NCBI RefSeq assembly: GCF_030696665.1
Contig: NZ_JAUYRV010000040.1
Span: forward strand, 62,001 to 126,000
Direction of reading: 5' to 3'
Length of the DNA: 64,000 nucleotides
Source of the DNA: Novosphingobium sp.
Lineage (GTDB): Bacteria; Pseudomonadota; Alphaproteobacteria; Sphingomonadales; Sphingomonadaceae
Shown: positions 52,633-62,200 of the stretch, one piece after another
Position numbering within the stretch: position 1 is the first letter of the stretch
Layout: the number at the start of each line of letters is the position of its first letter
Made by a program: the position numbers and the translations under genes
Notes under the pieces: generated by a model
Seen by the model: only the letters and a program-made list of their open reading frames with translations
What the model was told of the DNA's origin: nothing
The model's database searches: none

Positions 52633-53489
52633 GACAACTGATTTATGGCGTCGGACAGTGAAATACCAGTGTCAAATAGGCCATGACCAGACAGAGACGC
52701 GCGGACTTCGGCAGCAACCGCCCGCCCATCCTCGCCCGCGCGCCGCCTGTCCGCCAGCGCCGGGGCATCACGGCGCTTCGCCAGCTTGCGCCCGTCGCTC
52801 TCCACCAGCACCGGATGATGGTGCCACACCGGCACCGGCAGGCCCAGCAGGTGCTGGATCAACCGGTGAATATGCGTCGCCTGAAACAGGTCCACGCCGC
52901 GCGTCACATGGGTCACTCCATCGGCGGCATCATCCAGCGTCGCGGCAAGGTGATAGCTGGCCGGCGCATCCTTGCGCCACAACACCACATCGCCAAACAG
53001 TTCGGGCCGCGCCAGTTGCACACCGTGGCGCTCGTCGGTCCATTCCAGCGGCCCCGCCAAAAGTGTCGCCTGCTCCATGTCCAGCCGCCACGCCACGTCC
53101 GGACCGGGCACCGGCCCCCGCCGCAGGCACGTGCTTGGGTAAAGCGGACCGTCCGGCCCCTGCGCCACGGCAGCCGCCGCCACTTCAGCGCGAGTGCAGG
53201 TGCAGGGGTAGAGAATGCCCATCGCGCGCAATTCATTGGCGGCTGTGCGATAACTGGCAATGCGCTCGGATTGCGGGGCTACCTCGCGGTATTGCAACTG
53301 CAGCCAGTCCAGATCGTCACGGAATTCCTGCGCCAATTCCGGGCGAGACCGCGCACCATCAATATCTTCGATTCGCAGCAGAAATTCCCCGCCGTCACGC
53401 ATCGCCCGGTCGTGGGCGACGATTGCGGAATACGCGTGTCCCAGATGCAGCGGGCCATTGGGGCTGGGGGCAAAGCGGGTGACGGTCAT
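52629..53489 (-). CDS. gluQ: Glutamyl-Q tRNA(Asp) synthetase
   Basis: Start at MTVTRFAPSPNGPLHLGHAY, giving 286 residues. It has the HIGH-like HLGH motif, the zinc-site CTCTRAEV region with its Cys residues, and KLAKRRDAPAL in place of KMSKS, but no anticodon-binding domain, as expected for GluQRS, which glutamylates queuosine in tRNA-Asp. The ATG at 53498 would add only three residues. Confidence 0.93.
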   Translation of the reverse strand: MTVTRFAPSPNGPLHLGHAYSAIVAHDRAMRDGGEFLLRIEDIDGARSRPELAQEFRDDLDWLQLQYREVAPQSERIASYRTAANELRAMGILYPCTCTRAEVAAAAVAQGPDGPLYPSTCLRRGPVPGPDVAWRLDMEQATLLAGPLEWTDERHGVQLARPELFGDVVLWRKDAPASYHLAATLDDAADGVTHVTRGVDLFQATHIHRLIQHLLGLPVPVWHHHPVLVESDGRKLAKRRDAPALADRRRAGEDGRAVAAEVRASLSGHGLFDTGISLSDAINQLS

Positions 53490-53560
53490 CGCGGCCAAGC
53501 CTAGCGCCGCTGCGCCGTGGCTGAAAGCCCGTCAAAAAGAACGCGCACACCACACAAACA

Positions 53561-53590
53561 AAACGGCTGCCCCACTGGGGCAGCCGCTTT
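53561..53590. terminator. Strong bidirectional terminator
   Basis: A perfect 10-bp stem CGGCTGCCCC / GGGGCAGCCG with a 3-nt loop, flanked by AAAA on one side and CTTTTG on the other. On the minus strand it ends the microprotein transcript 45 bases after its stop. Confidence 0.88.
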
Positions 53591-53634
53591 TGTGTCTTGC
53601 TTGGCGTTCCTTGGCCCTCGGGCCGAACCGCTGC

Positions 53635-53718
53635 TCAGACGAGCGTGGCGGTGAACATCATGCCGCTGAGACCAGCAGCAAAAATGATCGGAAGCGCGAT
53701 CGCGGTAAAGCTACGCAT
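53635..53718 (-). CDS. 27-residue hydrophobic microprotein
   Basis: The ATG at 53718 is preceded by AGGAGGTACACC, a perfect Shine-Dalgarno at ideal spacing. The product begins MRSFTAIALPIIFAAGLSGM and continues as one membrane helix with a polar end. A strong terminator follows. A dedicated ribosome site, a short frame and an own terminator together suggest a real monocistronic gene. Function unknown; small regulators of membrane enzymes look like this. Confidence 0.6.
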   Translation of the reverse strand: MRSFTAIALPIIFAAGLSGMMFTATLV

Positions 53719-53855
53719 GGTGTACCTCCTGTTGTGGTTCACCTTTGCAGGCATTCTCCCCAGTTCGTTTTCATCCGGCAGGGTGGGCTGGAAGCATCGG
53801 AACTGACGCCCAAATACGCCGAATGACGTATGCTGCAAGTGCGAACGGGGCAACT

Positions 53856-53878
53856 ACAGTTGCATGTAACGCAACTGT
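53856..53878. promoter_or_regulatory. Operator-like dyad ACAGTTGC-N7-GCAACTGT upstream of guaA
   Basis: Perfect 8-bp arms with a 7-base spacer in the 213-base region between the microprotein and guaA, 54 bases before the guaA ATG. No purine-riboswitch fold is apparent. Confidence 0.5.
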
Positions 53879-53931
53879 CACATTTCGGGCACCATCTGGA
53901 CAGAAAAGGCCAGTGCCACTATCGGCCACGC

Positions 53932-55491
53932 ATGAGCATCCAGCCTTCAGAATCGATCCTGATTGTCGACTTCGGCAGCCAGGTAACGCAGCTAATCGCC
54001 CGCCGCGTGCGCGAAGCCGGGGTCTACTCCGAAATCGCACCCTATACGCAGGCCGAAGCCGCGTTCCACCGGATGAAGCCCACCGGCATCATTCTGTCAG
54101 GATCGCCCGCCAGCGTGCCCGCCGATGGCTCCCCGCGCGCACCGCAAGTGCTGTTCGATTCGGGCCTGCCAATCCTCGGCATCTGCTACGGCCAGCAAGT
54201 GATGAGCGAGCAGCTGGGCGGCAAGGTAGAACCCGGCGATGCGGGCGAATTTGGCCGCGCTTTCCTCACCGTCACCGAACCTTGCGTGCTGTTTGACGGA
54301 CTGTGGGCGGAAGGCGAACGCCATCAGGTGTGGATGAGCCACGGCGACAAGGTCACCCAGTTCGCCCCCGGCTTCCGCATCGTTGCCGTGTCAGACGGCG
54401 CGCCGTTTGCCGTCATCGCGAACGATGAAAAGAAGTACTACGGCACCCAGTTCCACCCCGAAGTGGTCCACACCCCCGATGGCGGAAAGCTGATCGCCAA
54501 CTTCGTGCGCCACGTCTGCGGCTGCACCGGCGATTGGACGATGGCCGAATTCCGCAAGACCAAGATCGCCGAAATCCGCGAGCAGGTCGGCTCCAGCCGC
54601 GTGATCTGCGGCCTTTCGGGCGGCGTCGATTCGGCGGTGGCCGCCGTGCTGATCCACGAAGCCATCGGCGAACAGTTGACCTGCGTCTTCGTCGATCACG
54701 GCCTGATGCGCATGGGTGAGGCCGAGCAGGTCGTCAGCCTGTTCCGCAACCACTACAACATCCCGCTGGTCCACAAGGACGTCTCGGCCCTGTTCCTCGG
54801 CGGCCTTGCCGGGGTGACGGACCCGGAAGCCAAGCGCAAGTTCATCGGCAAAACCTTCATCGACGTGTTCGAGGCCGAAGCCCGTCAAGTCGGCGGCGCA
54901 GACTTCCTGGCGCAAGGCACGCTCTACCCGGATGTGATCGAATCGGTCAGCTTCACTGGCGGGCCTTCGGTCACGATCAAGAGCCACCACAACGTTGGTG
55001 GCCTGCCCGAACGCATGAACATGAAGCTGGTCGAACCGCTTCGCGAACTGTTCAAGGACGAAGTGCGCGCGCTGGGCCGCGAATTGGGCCTGCCCGACAT
55101 TTTCGTCGGCCGCCACCCCTTCCACGGCCCCGGCCTTGCCATCCGCATCCCCGGCGAAGTCACGCGCGAGCGCTGCGACGTGCTGCGCAAGGCGGACGCG
55201 ATCTACCTCGAAGAGATCCGCAATGCGGGCCTCTACGATGCGATCTGGCAGGCCTTCGCCGTGCTGCTCCCGGTCAAGACAGTCGGCGTGATGGGCGATT
55301 TCCGCACATACGACAACGTCTGCGCCCTGCGCGCCGTGACCAGCACCGACGGCATGACCGCCGACATCTACCCCTTCGACGCCGCCTTCCTCAGCCGCGT
55401 GGCAACCCGCATCGTCAACGAGGTAAAGGGCATCAACCGCGTGGTCTATGACTACACCAGCAAGCCGCCCGGCACGATCGAGTGGGAATGA
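53932..55491 (+). CDS. guaA: GMP synthase (glutamine-hydrolysing)
   Basis: Converts XMP to GMP using glutamine and ATP. Start at [17 protein letters not shown] (ATG 53932); the frame is open further upstream but that part has no similarity. The 519 residues have the class I amidotransferase (LGICYGQQ Cys; [10 protein letters not shown] His/Glu region reads QFHPEVVHT) and the ATP-pyrophosphatase domain with [10 protein letters not shown], then the dimer domain ending KPPGTIEWE. The stop overlaps the next start (ATGA). Confidence 0.97.
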   Translation: MSIQPSESILIVDFGSQVTQLIARRVREAGVYSEIAPYTQAEAAFHRMKPTGIILSGSPASVPADGSPRAPQVLFDSGLPILGICYGQQVMSEQLGGKVEPGDAGEFGRAFLTVTEPCVLFDGLWAEGERHQVWMSHGDKVTQFAPGFRIVAVSDGAPFAVIANDEKKYYGTQFHPEVVHTPDGGKLIANFVRHVCGCTGDWTMAEFRKTKIAEIREQVGSSRVICGLSGGVDSAVAAVLIHEAIGEQLTCVFVDHGLMRMGEAEQVVSLFRNHYNIPLVHKDVSALFLGGLAGVTDPEAKRKFIGKTFIDVFEAEARQVGGADFLAQGTLYPDVIESVSFTGGPSVTIKSHHNVGGLPERMNMKLVEPLRELFKDEVRALGRELGLPDIFVGRHPFHGPGLAIRIPGEVTRERCDVLRKADAIYLEEIRNAGLYDAIWQAFAVLLPVKTVGVMGDFRTYDNVCALRAVTSTDGMTADIYPFDAAFLSRVATRIVNEVKGINRVVYDYTSKPPGTIEWE

Positions 55492-55910
55492 CACGCCTCA
55501 CCGCAGTGGCCACCATCGGCGCAATAATGCTGTTTCCAGCCAGCACGGCAATCGCTGCGCCGGCTGAGGAGCCGCCATATGTTCGCATTGCCGAGCTTGA
55601 GATCGACCCGCGCAAGCTTGACGAATACAAGCAGATCCTTGCGGTGGAGCAAGAAGCTTCGGTGCGCGAAGAGCCGGGCGTGGTCATGCTCCATTCGGTG
55701 GCGCTGAAGGATCGGCCCAACCACATCCGGCTGCTCGAAGTCTACGCCAGCCGCCGCGCCTATGAAGCGCACATCACGTCGCCGCACTTCCTGCGGTACA
55801 AGCAAACGACGGCGGACATGGTGCTGTCGCTCAACCTGCTCGACACCGATCCGATCCTGTTGTGCGCCAAGATTCCCGCCAAGGATGGGACCGCAGCCAA
55901 CTGCCAATGA
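55488..55910 (+). CDS. Exported ABM-domain (antibiotic biosynthesis monooxygenase-like) protein
   Basis: The ATG at 55488 overlaps the guaA stop. The 140-residue product has a signal peptide ([19 protein letters not shown]) and a ferredoxin-like ABM domain with [15 protein letters not shown] and [16 protein letters not shown]. Such domains act as cofactor-free monooxygenases or quinol enzymes. Here it is exported and coupled to guaA, an unexplained pairing. Confidence 0.78.
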   Translation: MTRLTAVATIGAIMLFPASTAIAAPAEEPPYVRIAELEIDPRKLDEYKQILAVEQEASVREEPGVVMLHSVALKDRPNHIRLLEVYASRRAYEAHITSPHFLRYKQTTADMVLSLNLLDTDPILLCAKIPAKDGTAANCQ

Positions 55911-56106
55911 AGCAGGCCGAATGCCGGGAAGCAGGGGCAGTGGCGGCGGGAGGCCGGATGATCGCGATGAAGTGATCGCCTTTTGGCCCGCTCATCGATC
56001 CCGAGATGCCGAGAAAAAGCTGTAATTCCAACAAGCAGTTGGACACAGGACGCCAAGCGAACCTGCCAACTTTGCATGCGCGGCATTCTTCAACATCACG
56101 GCGCAT

Positions 56107-56466
56107 TCACTGGTAGCGCAAAGTGTTCTCGAACCCTTCGTTGGCCTTGGTCATCTTGGTGAGTTTTCTAAGGTTGGCCCGGACATGTCTTTCGAAACGC
56201 CGATCATCGTAGATACCCGTGACAGGATACTCGTCCTGGCCCAGCAATTGTTTGAGCCGATCGGCAAACGCGGCCTGATCATCCTTGCTTGCAACGGCCA
56301 TCAGACCTCGGCAGACCCATTCTTCAGCAGCGGCCTTGTCATAGTCGTCCTGGGCCTCATACCCCCGCCTGTCGGCTGCCGCCTGATCGAGGCGCGCTGC
56401 ATCAATGCGGCATTCCAGCCATTTGCAGACCTGTTCGCTGTTCCATGTTTTTGACGGAATGCTCAT
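56107..56466 (-). CDS. Uncharacterised 119-residue protein
   Basis: Start at MSIPSKTWNSEQVCKWL is preferred. Helical, charged, cytosolic, with a basic C terminus (RHVRANLRKLTKMTKANEG). Not recognised. The 196 bases between the ABM gene and this one hold nothing identifiable. It follows another hypothetical gene on the same strand by 33 bases. Confidence 0.5.
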   Translation of the reverse strand: MSIPSKTWNSEQVCKWLECRIDAARLDQAAADRRGYEAQDDYDKAAAEEWVCRGLMAVASKDDQAAFADRLKQLLGQDEYPVTGIYDDRRFERHVRANLRKLTKMTKANEGFENTLRYQ

Positions 56467-56499
56467 GACGCTCTCTTGCCCCGGCACCGCAGCCAGTGG

Positions 56500-56820
56500 C
56501 TAGTTGCCATCCGCATCGACCATGAAAACCATCGGTTTTCCGCGAGATGTAGGCTCCCAACCGGCTTGCAGTGCTGCCTGAATTCCCCGAATCACAACCG
56601 CGTCGCTGATCTGAAGGCGGCCTCGCGGCATGCCTTTCATCAAACGCTTCGGCGGAGGAAATTCCAGCATGGCTCCGCGCTGGGTGTGCTTGCGCAGCAA
56701 CGCAATGGTCACGCCTTTCCAGCCTTCAGACTCGCTCCACTGCGGCTCGCTGCGCAGTTCCCACTCGTATTGAAGGCCGTCAACGTCGACGATACCGGAA
56801 AGCCTGTGGATGTTGGTCAT
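56500..56820 (-). CDS. Uncharacterised 106-residue protein
   Basis: Start at MTNIHRLSGIVDVDGLQYEW (ATG 56820). Mixed beta/alpha content with a pattern DGLQYEWELRSEPQW then GWKGVTIALL, suggesting a small beta domain that opens the chain. Not recognised. Probably cotranscribed with the downstream hypothetical gene; the start has no strong ribosome site. Confidence 0.5.
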   Translation of the reverse strand: MTNIHRLSGIVDVDGLQYEWELRSEPQWSESEGWKGVTIALLRKHTQRGAMLEFPPPKRLMKGMPRGRLQISDAVVIRGIQAALQAGWEPTSRGKPMVFMVDADGN

Positions 56821-56976
56821 GTGGCGACGCCTAGCAGATTTATGGCCACAAACCACCGCGTGGTTGCGGATTGGGTTTGAGCCTGCCGATCTTCCGGTGA
56901 CCGTCGGCACCAAACTGGCGGGAATGACGCTGGTTTCGGCTGATAAATGCATCCGCCGCTATCCGGTCACGGTCGC

Positions 56977-57468
56977 CTAAATCGCCACGAACTTCCCCGC
57001 TGCGCGGTCTTTCCTGACTTTAAGGCCGTTGAACACCTGCCCGCTCATCGCGATCCATACACCCGGCGGCGCAACCTGCGCGGTGGCGAAGGCCATGCCG
57101 AGGTTGAAGGGTGCGTCGGTTTCGGCAAAGCGGGCGGGGGAAAGTGCGCCGGTGAGGACCGTCGTCTTGCCGGGAATATCGGCCAGCGCCTTGGCGGTTT
57201 CTGTCATGGTATCAGTGCCATGCGTGATGACGACGCGGCTTTCTGGCGCCTCGCGCACGGCGGCGGCAATCAGCGCGCGGTCGGCGTCAGTGAGTTCGAG
57301 GCTGTCCTTGCGCATCAGTTCCATCACCCGGAACGGCAGGGCGACGCGCGCCTGCGCGATCAGCGCGGGGATGCCGCTCTCGACTATCTGATATTCGCTG
57401 AGCGCGTCGAAATAGGCTTTGTCGATGGTGCCACCGGTGGTCAGCACAAGGATGGGATTGTTTTGCAT
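56977..57468 (-). CDS. Half-length asparaginase (N-terminal domain only)
   Basis: 163 residues align by motif with the N-terminal domain of type I/II L-asparaginases: TTGGTIDKAYF (active Thr) and VVITHGTDTMTETAKAL (Thr/Asp pair). The C-terminal domain that completes the dimer active site is absent; the ORF stops cleanly, so it looks like a stand-alone family and not a truncation. Substrate unknown. Confidence 0.82.
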   Translation of the reverse strand: MQNNPILVLTTGGTIDKAYFDALSEYQIVESGIPALIAQARVALPFRVMELMRKDSLELTDADRALIAAAVREAPESRVVITHGTDTMTETAKALADIPGKTTVLTGALSPARFAETDAPFNLGMAFATAQVAPPGVWIAMSGQVFNGLKVRKDRAAGKFVAI

Positions 57469-57510
57469 TTCCGGGCCTATAGCCGGGTTTTCCGGGCAGT
57501 TACAGGCCGA

Positions 57511-58281
57511 TCAGGGATGCCCGCCACCCGGCGGCGGAGGGGGCATGGAGCCGGTGGTGTGGCTCGGCATCGACTGGCCGCCCGGCAATGTGCCACTGCC
57601 CGGCGCGCCGCCGGTGAAGGCCCAGCCCTGCTGCGGTGCGGGCGGTCCCATCAAGCCGCCGCTGGGGGCCACGCGAGGGGCGGATGGATCGACATTCGGA
57701 CCTGCCACTTCGCGCGGCGGACGGTCACCCGATGTGGCGAGTTGAGGGGCTTCGACCGGCACCGGAGTAACATCGATTTGCGGCGCGTCGGGAGCGATTT
57801 GCACTACGGTTTTTTCAGTGCGCGGCGCGGCTGTTGAGACAGGCGTTGCTGCGGCCAGACGCGGGTTTGGTGCAGCTTGGTGCGCTTTAGGTGCATCTAG
57901 GTGCTGTTCAGAACCCACTGCAATTTCGGCACTTTTCGGCATATCCGGCGCTGGAGTGGTCTGCTGACCGATCACGACGACCGCAGCGAGACTCGCCGCC
58001 AATGCGGCAAACCCTCCGCCAAAAATCAGACGCCGGTTGCGCGGCGGAGCGGGTTCGCTGATCGCCACTGCGGGAGCGAAAGGAATGACCTGCGCGGTGG
58101 GTGCAACCGGTTCCGGCACCGCAGCAGCTTCAGGCGCGTGAGCGAACTGCGGCTGCGCGGTGGCCTGCGCCACGATCCGCGCGGCGAGGCCCGGCGGCAG
58201 TGCGGGGCGCGGGGCGCGGGAAAGGGCCGCGTCGAGCGCGGCTTCGGTCTGTGCGGGCGAGACGGGAACCTTGCGCGCCAT
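57511..58281 (-). CDS. Putative anti-sigma factor: membrane protein with Pro/Ala-rich domain
   Basis: Start at MARKVPVSPAQTEAALDAAL (ATG 58281) overlaps the sigma gene stop by one base (TGATG). The 256 residues have a short helical N terminus (sigma-binding candidate), an Ala/Pro-rich part, one membrane helix (about 85-107: FGGGFAALAASLAAVVVIG), then a long Pro/Gly-rich C-terminal part. No zinc-anti-sigma HxxxCxxC motif is visible. The role is inferred from coupling to the sigma factor. Confidence 0.6.
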   Translation of the reverse strand: MARKVPVSPAQTEAALDAALSRAPRPALPPGLAARIVAQATAQPQFAHAPEAAAVPEPVAPTAQVIPFAPAVAISEPAPPRNRRLIFGGGFAALAASLAAVVVIGQQTTPAPDMPKSAEIAVGSEQHLDAPKAHQAAPNPRLAAATPVSTAAPRTEKTVVQIAPDAPQIDVTPVPVEAPQLATSGDRPPREVAGPNVDPSAPRVAPSGGLMGPPAPQQGWAFTGGAPGSGTLPGGQSMPSHTTGSMPPPPPGGGHP

Positions 58282-59027
58282 CAGGCCTGCGCCTGAAGAT
58301 CGGCGCACGAAACATCGCGCGCCTCAAGCAGTCCGCGCATCTGACGACGCGCTCTGAACAGAAGTGATTCCATAGCCTTGATATTGAGATCAAGCACCTG
58401 CGCTGCAAGGGCGTTCGAAAAACCTTCGTAATAACAGAGCACTAGCGCGGCCCGATACCGCTCTGGCAAGTCCGCCAAAGCCGCACCCACGGCAACCGCC
58501 GCTTGCTCTGCTTCGATTCGCCGGTCCGCCAGTGGCGCATCGTCCGCCGGATCGGGAAGTTCATCGACCGTCACCACACGGAAGCGGCGCTTGCGATCAA
58601 AACACAGGTTCATCACCACGCGGTGCAGCCAGCCAACCAGCCCTGCCCCGCTCGGCTGCCAGCGCGGCGCGTTTTGCCAGAGGCGGGTGAAGCAGTCCTG
58701 CGTGACGTCCTCAGCCTCTGCCGCATCGGCCAGCATGCGCATGGCCACGCGATAGAGCGCAGGCGAATGGCGTTCGACAAGGATCGAAAAAGCTTCGACC
58801 GAGCCGGTCGCGACTTCGCGCATCAGCGCTGAATCGTCGAGAGTTTCGCGGTGGATCGAGTCAGCCGGTTCCAGCAGGCCATCATCGCCCGCCAAAACTT
58901 CCGATCTCACGTCGCCGTAGAACGTCAAGGATACCTGCCGTTTTGCACCAATGCCTCTTGCGGGCTGCGCGGCCTTGCCTGCCGGTTCCCACGTGAACGC
59001 CGGATTTACCGAGTGCGCAAAAGACAC
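58281..59027 (-). CDS. ECF-type RNA polymerase sigma factor
   Basis: Up to 248 residues from a GTG; a TTG at 58928 (LTFYGDVRSEVL) giving 215 residues is an alternative start. Region 2 is clear (AFSILVERHSPALYRVAMRMLADAAEAEDVTQDCFTRLWQ), and region 4 reads LPERYRAALVLCYYEGFSNALAAQVL with helix-turn-helix. There is no sigma-3 domain. Coupled to a membrane protein gene; it may respond to envelope signals and control the divergent autotransporter. Confidence 0.88.
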   Translation of the reverse strand: MSFAHSVNPAFTWEPAGKAAQPARGIGAKRQVSLTFYGDVRSEVLAGDDGLLEPADSIHRETLDDSALMREVATGSVEAFSILVERHSPALYRVAMRMLADAAEAEDVTQDCFTRLWQNAPRWQPSGAGLVGWLHRVVMNLCFDRKRRFRVVTVDELPDPADDAPLADRRIEAEQAAVAVGAALADLPERYRAALVLCYYEGFSNALAAQVLDLNIKAMESLLFRARRQMRGLLEARDVSCADLQAQA

Positions 59028-59173
59028 AGCCGCAGATTTTTTCGCAAGGCCCGCGAAGGGTTGCCTGAGTGCCCCCGTTAGACGCGGTGGAGGCCGGACA
59101 CACGGCGCACAGCCGGACCACCTCCAACCTGTCGATCAACCCGCACGAGTCCTCCTGCGGGTCGCACACTGAA

Positions 59174-59206
59174 TGGCCCGCGCCGACCGCACCCCGGCGC
59201 GGGCCA
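59174..59206 (+). terminator. 12-bp perfect stem upstream of the autotransporter (terminator or attenuator)
   Basis: TGGCCCGCGCCG / CGGCGCGGGCCA with a 9-base loop, followed by GCTTTTCC, ends 26 bases before the autotransporter ATG. It lies in its own leader, so it may act as an attenuator; alternatively it ends a short upstream transcript. Confidence 0.55.
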
Positions 59207-59232
59207 GCTTTTCCTGAATGGATGAGGGGTTT

Positions 59233-62200
59233 ATGGACCATCTTCGCAGCACCACTTTCCTTGCCACGCTGGCTGGAGCGCCCATCGCGCTCGCCCTGCT
59301 GGTGCCGCAGGTGGCGCGCGCAGCCACTGACATCAGCGCCGACCGGACCACGCCGGTCAAGACATCGGAGGCGGGCGACGTCTGGATCGGTGATGACGGT
59401 TCAATCACGCTGGACAATGGTGGCACGGCAGTGACCGTCGATTCCAACAATACGGTGGGGCTGGATGATGGCGGCTATATCGAGAACACCGGCGGGAACG
59501 ATGGCGATACCGGCATTCTGGTAAACGCAGGCCGCACCACCGAAATCAGCAACGCGGGCGCGATCACCGTGACCGAGGATTTTACCGCCGAGGACACCGA
59601 TTCCAACGGCATTGCCGATGGTCCCATCGCTTCTGCCAGCAACCGTTATGGCATCCACGTGGCAGCGGGCGCGGCCAGTGCCGGGTCAATCGAAAATTCA
59701 GGCACAATCAAGGTCGATGGCCTGAACTCGGGCGGGATCGTGGTGGATTCAGACTTTTCCGGCGACATTTCCAACACCGGCACGATTGCCGTGCTTGGTG
59801 ACAACAGCGTGGGCATTTCCACCCGCAATGTGACAGGCGATGTCAGCGTGGAAGGATCGGTCAGCGTGATCGGCGCGGGCGCGCAGGCGGTGGTGCTCAA
59901 TGGCGATATCGATGGCGCGTTCACCATTCAGGGCACGATTTCCCAAGCCTCGACTTACACCACCGACGACAGCACATCGCTGACGCTTTCGCGCACGGCG
60001 CTGCGCACGGGCAAGGCGGTGGTCGAAGTTACCGGCAACGTATCGGACGGCATCCTGCTGGCCGGTGTGCCTTATGATCTGAGCGATACCGACACCGATG
60101 AAGACGACGACGGCGTGGCCGATACATCTGAAATCAATGGCTCGATCTCGTCCGTGGGCAACAGCCCGGCGCTGCTGGTGGGCGGCACGGACAATATCGT
60201 GATCGGCGGCGCGGTGGCGCGCGATGGCACGTTCTCGCTGGGCATTGACGGCGCAATCACCGCCAGCAGTGTTTACAGCAATACCGATGCCTTCGCCGTG
60301 GTGATCGGCGGCAAGGGCGGCACGGTGAGCATGGCCAACGGCATCGGCGTTTCGGGCAGCGTCACCGCCACGACAGTGGACCAGAAGGCCGTGGCGATCC
60401 TGATAAATCAGGGCGCGACGGTGCCCAGCCTGACCAACAGCGGCACGATCAGCGCTACGCTCAGTTCGCCGGGCGAAGGCACCGCCTATGCCATTCAGGA
60501 TCTATCAGGCACGCTGAGCACGATTAACAACAGCGGCTTCATCACGGCTTCGGGATCGAGCACCGACGACCTGCGCGCGATTGACCTTTCAGCCAACACA
60601 TCGGGCGTGACAATCAAGCAATCGCTGAACGCCATCGACAAGGATGCGCAGGAAGAAGAGCAGGCCGAGGACGATTACGACGCCGACAGCGCCACGGTTT
60701 ATACCGCGATCACCGGCGACATTCACACCGGCAGCGGCAATGACATGCTGGATGTGGCTTCGGGCCGCATCTATGGCGACAGCTACCTGAACGCCGGGAG
60801 CGATTCCGTGCTGCTTTCTGGCGACAGCGGATATGAAGGCGACATCTATTTCGGCACCGGCACCGCCACGATGGGTATGTCGGGCACGTCATACTTCGAA
60901 GGCAACGTGGACCTTGCAGGCAGCCTTGGCACGCTGACGCTGGGCGATACCGCGCGGTTTGCGGGCACGCTGAGCAATGCCGATAACCTTGATGTGATCG
61001 TCAACGGCGGCAGCTTTGGCGCGAGCGAGGTTGCGGTGCTGCGGTTTGACAGCCTGACTGTGAATTCGGGCGGCGCGCTGAATGTCTATATCGATGGCGA
61101 GAAGGGCACGGCATCGCAGATCGTGGTGAACACCGCCAATTTCGCCAGCGGATCAAAGGTTTCGGCGACGATTTCATCGCTGGAAAACGCGGAAGGCAGC
61201 TATACCATCCTGACCGCCGGAACGCTGGAAGGATCGCCGACCTTCGATGCCACGACCACCGAACTGCCGGTGCTGTTCAATGGCGATGTGAGCGTGGTGG
61301 GCGAGACGCTGGTGCTCGACGTTTCACGCAAGACCGCAACCGAGCTGGGCCTGACGGCACCGCAGTCTGCCGCTTATGAAGCGATCTATACCCAGGCGAC
61401 AGCAGTGGAATTGCTCGGCAGCAGCCTGTTGCAGGTGGACGATGTGGCCGGGCTGCAAGGCCAGTTCAACCAGTTGCTGCCCGATTACGCAGGCGGCGTG
61501 TTCGACTTTGTCACGCGCAGCGGACGCCTCGCCTCGCGGCATCTGATGGACGACAGTTCGCTGTTCGACATCAGCAACGCGGGCGGCTGGCTTGAGCCGA
61601 TCTACTTCCGTGGCAGCAAGGATGAAACCGGCACGGCTGGCTTCAAGGTCAAGGGCTTTGGCATGTCGAGCGGGATGGAGCGGGTGACCGACATCGGCAA
61701 CGTGGGCCTGTCGTTCGCCTATACCAAGGGTGACATCGCAACCGGTGATTACCAGACCATCGATGCCAGCAACTATGAACTGGGCGCTTTCTGGCGCATG
61801 GCCAGCGGGCCGTTCTATGCCTATGCCAAGGCTTCGGTCGGGCGCGTTTCGCTCAGTTCCACACGCACCTTTACCGGCGAGGTCGATACGGCAACGCTCA
61901 GCTATTCGGCGACGGGCAGCTGGAAGGGCTGGACTGCCGGGGCGCAAGGCGGCGCTTCGTATAAGCTCGATCTGGGTAGCGGACTTTCGCTGCGCCCGAT
62001 GGCAAAGTTCGACTATTATCGCCTGAGCGAGAACGGCTTTACCGAGAGCGGATCGGAAGCGATCTATCTGGAAGTGGCCAAGCGCACATCGAGCCTGCTG
62101 ACCGGCACCGGCAGCATGACCGCATCGTGGAGCGCGGGCGAAGTGACGCGCGATGCCCGCCCGCTGACGCTGGAACTGGAAGGCGGCTACCGTTCGCGGC

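Noticed and set aside
53830-53931. Upstream in-frame extension of guaA
   Set aside because: No family similarity; it runs through the operator-like dyad, and the ATG at 53932 gives the normal GuaA length.
53719-53931. Possible purine riboswitch before guaA
   Set aside because: The expected three-stem purine aptamer with its conserved loops is not visible; only a simple dyad is present.
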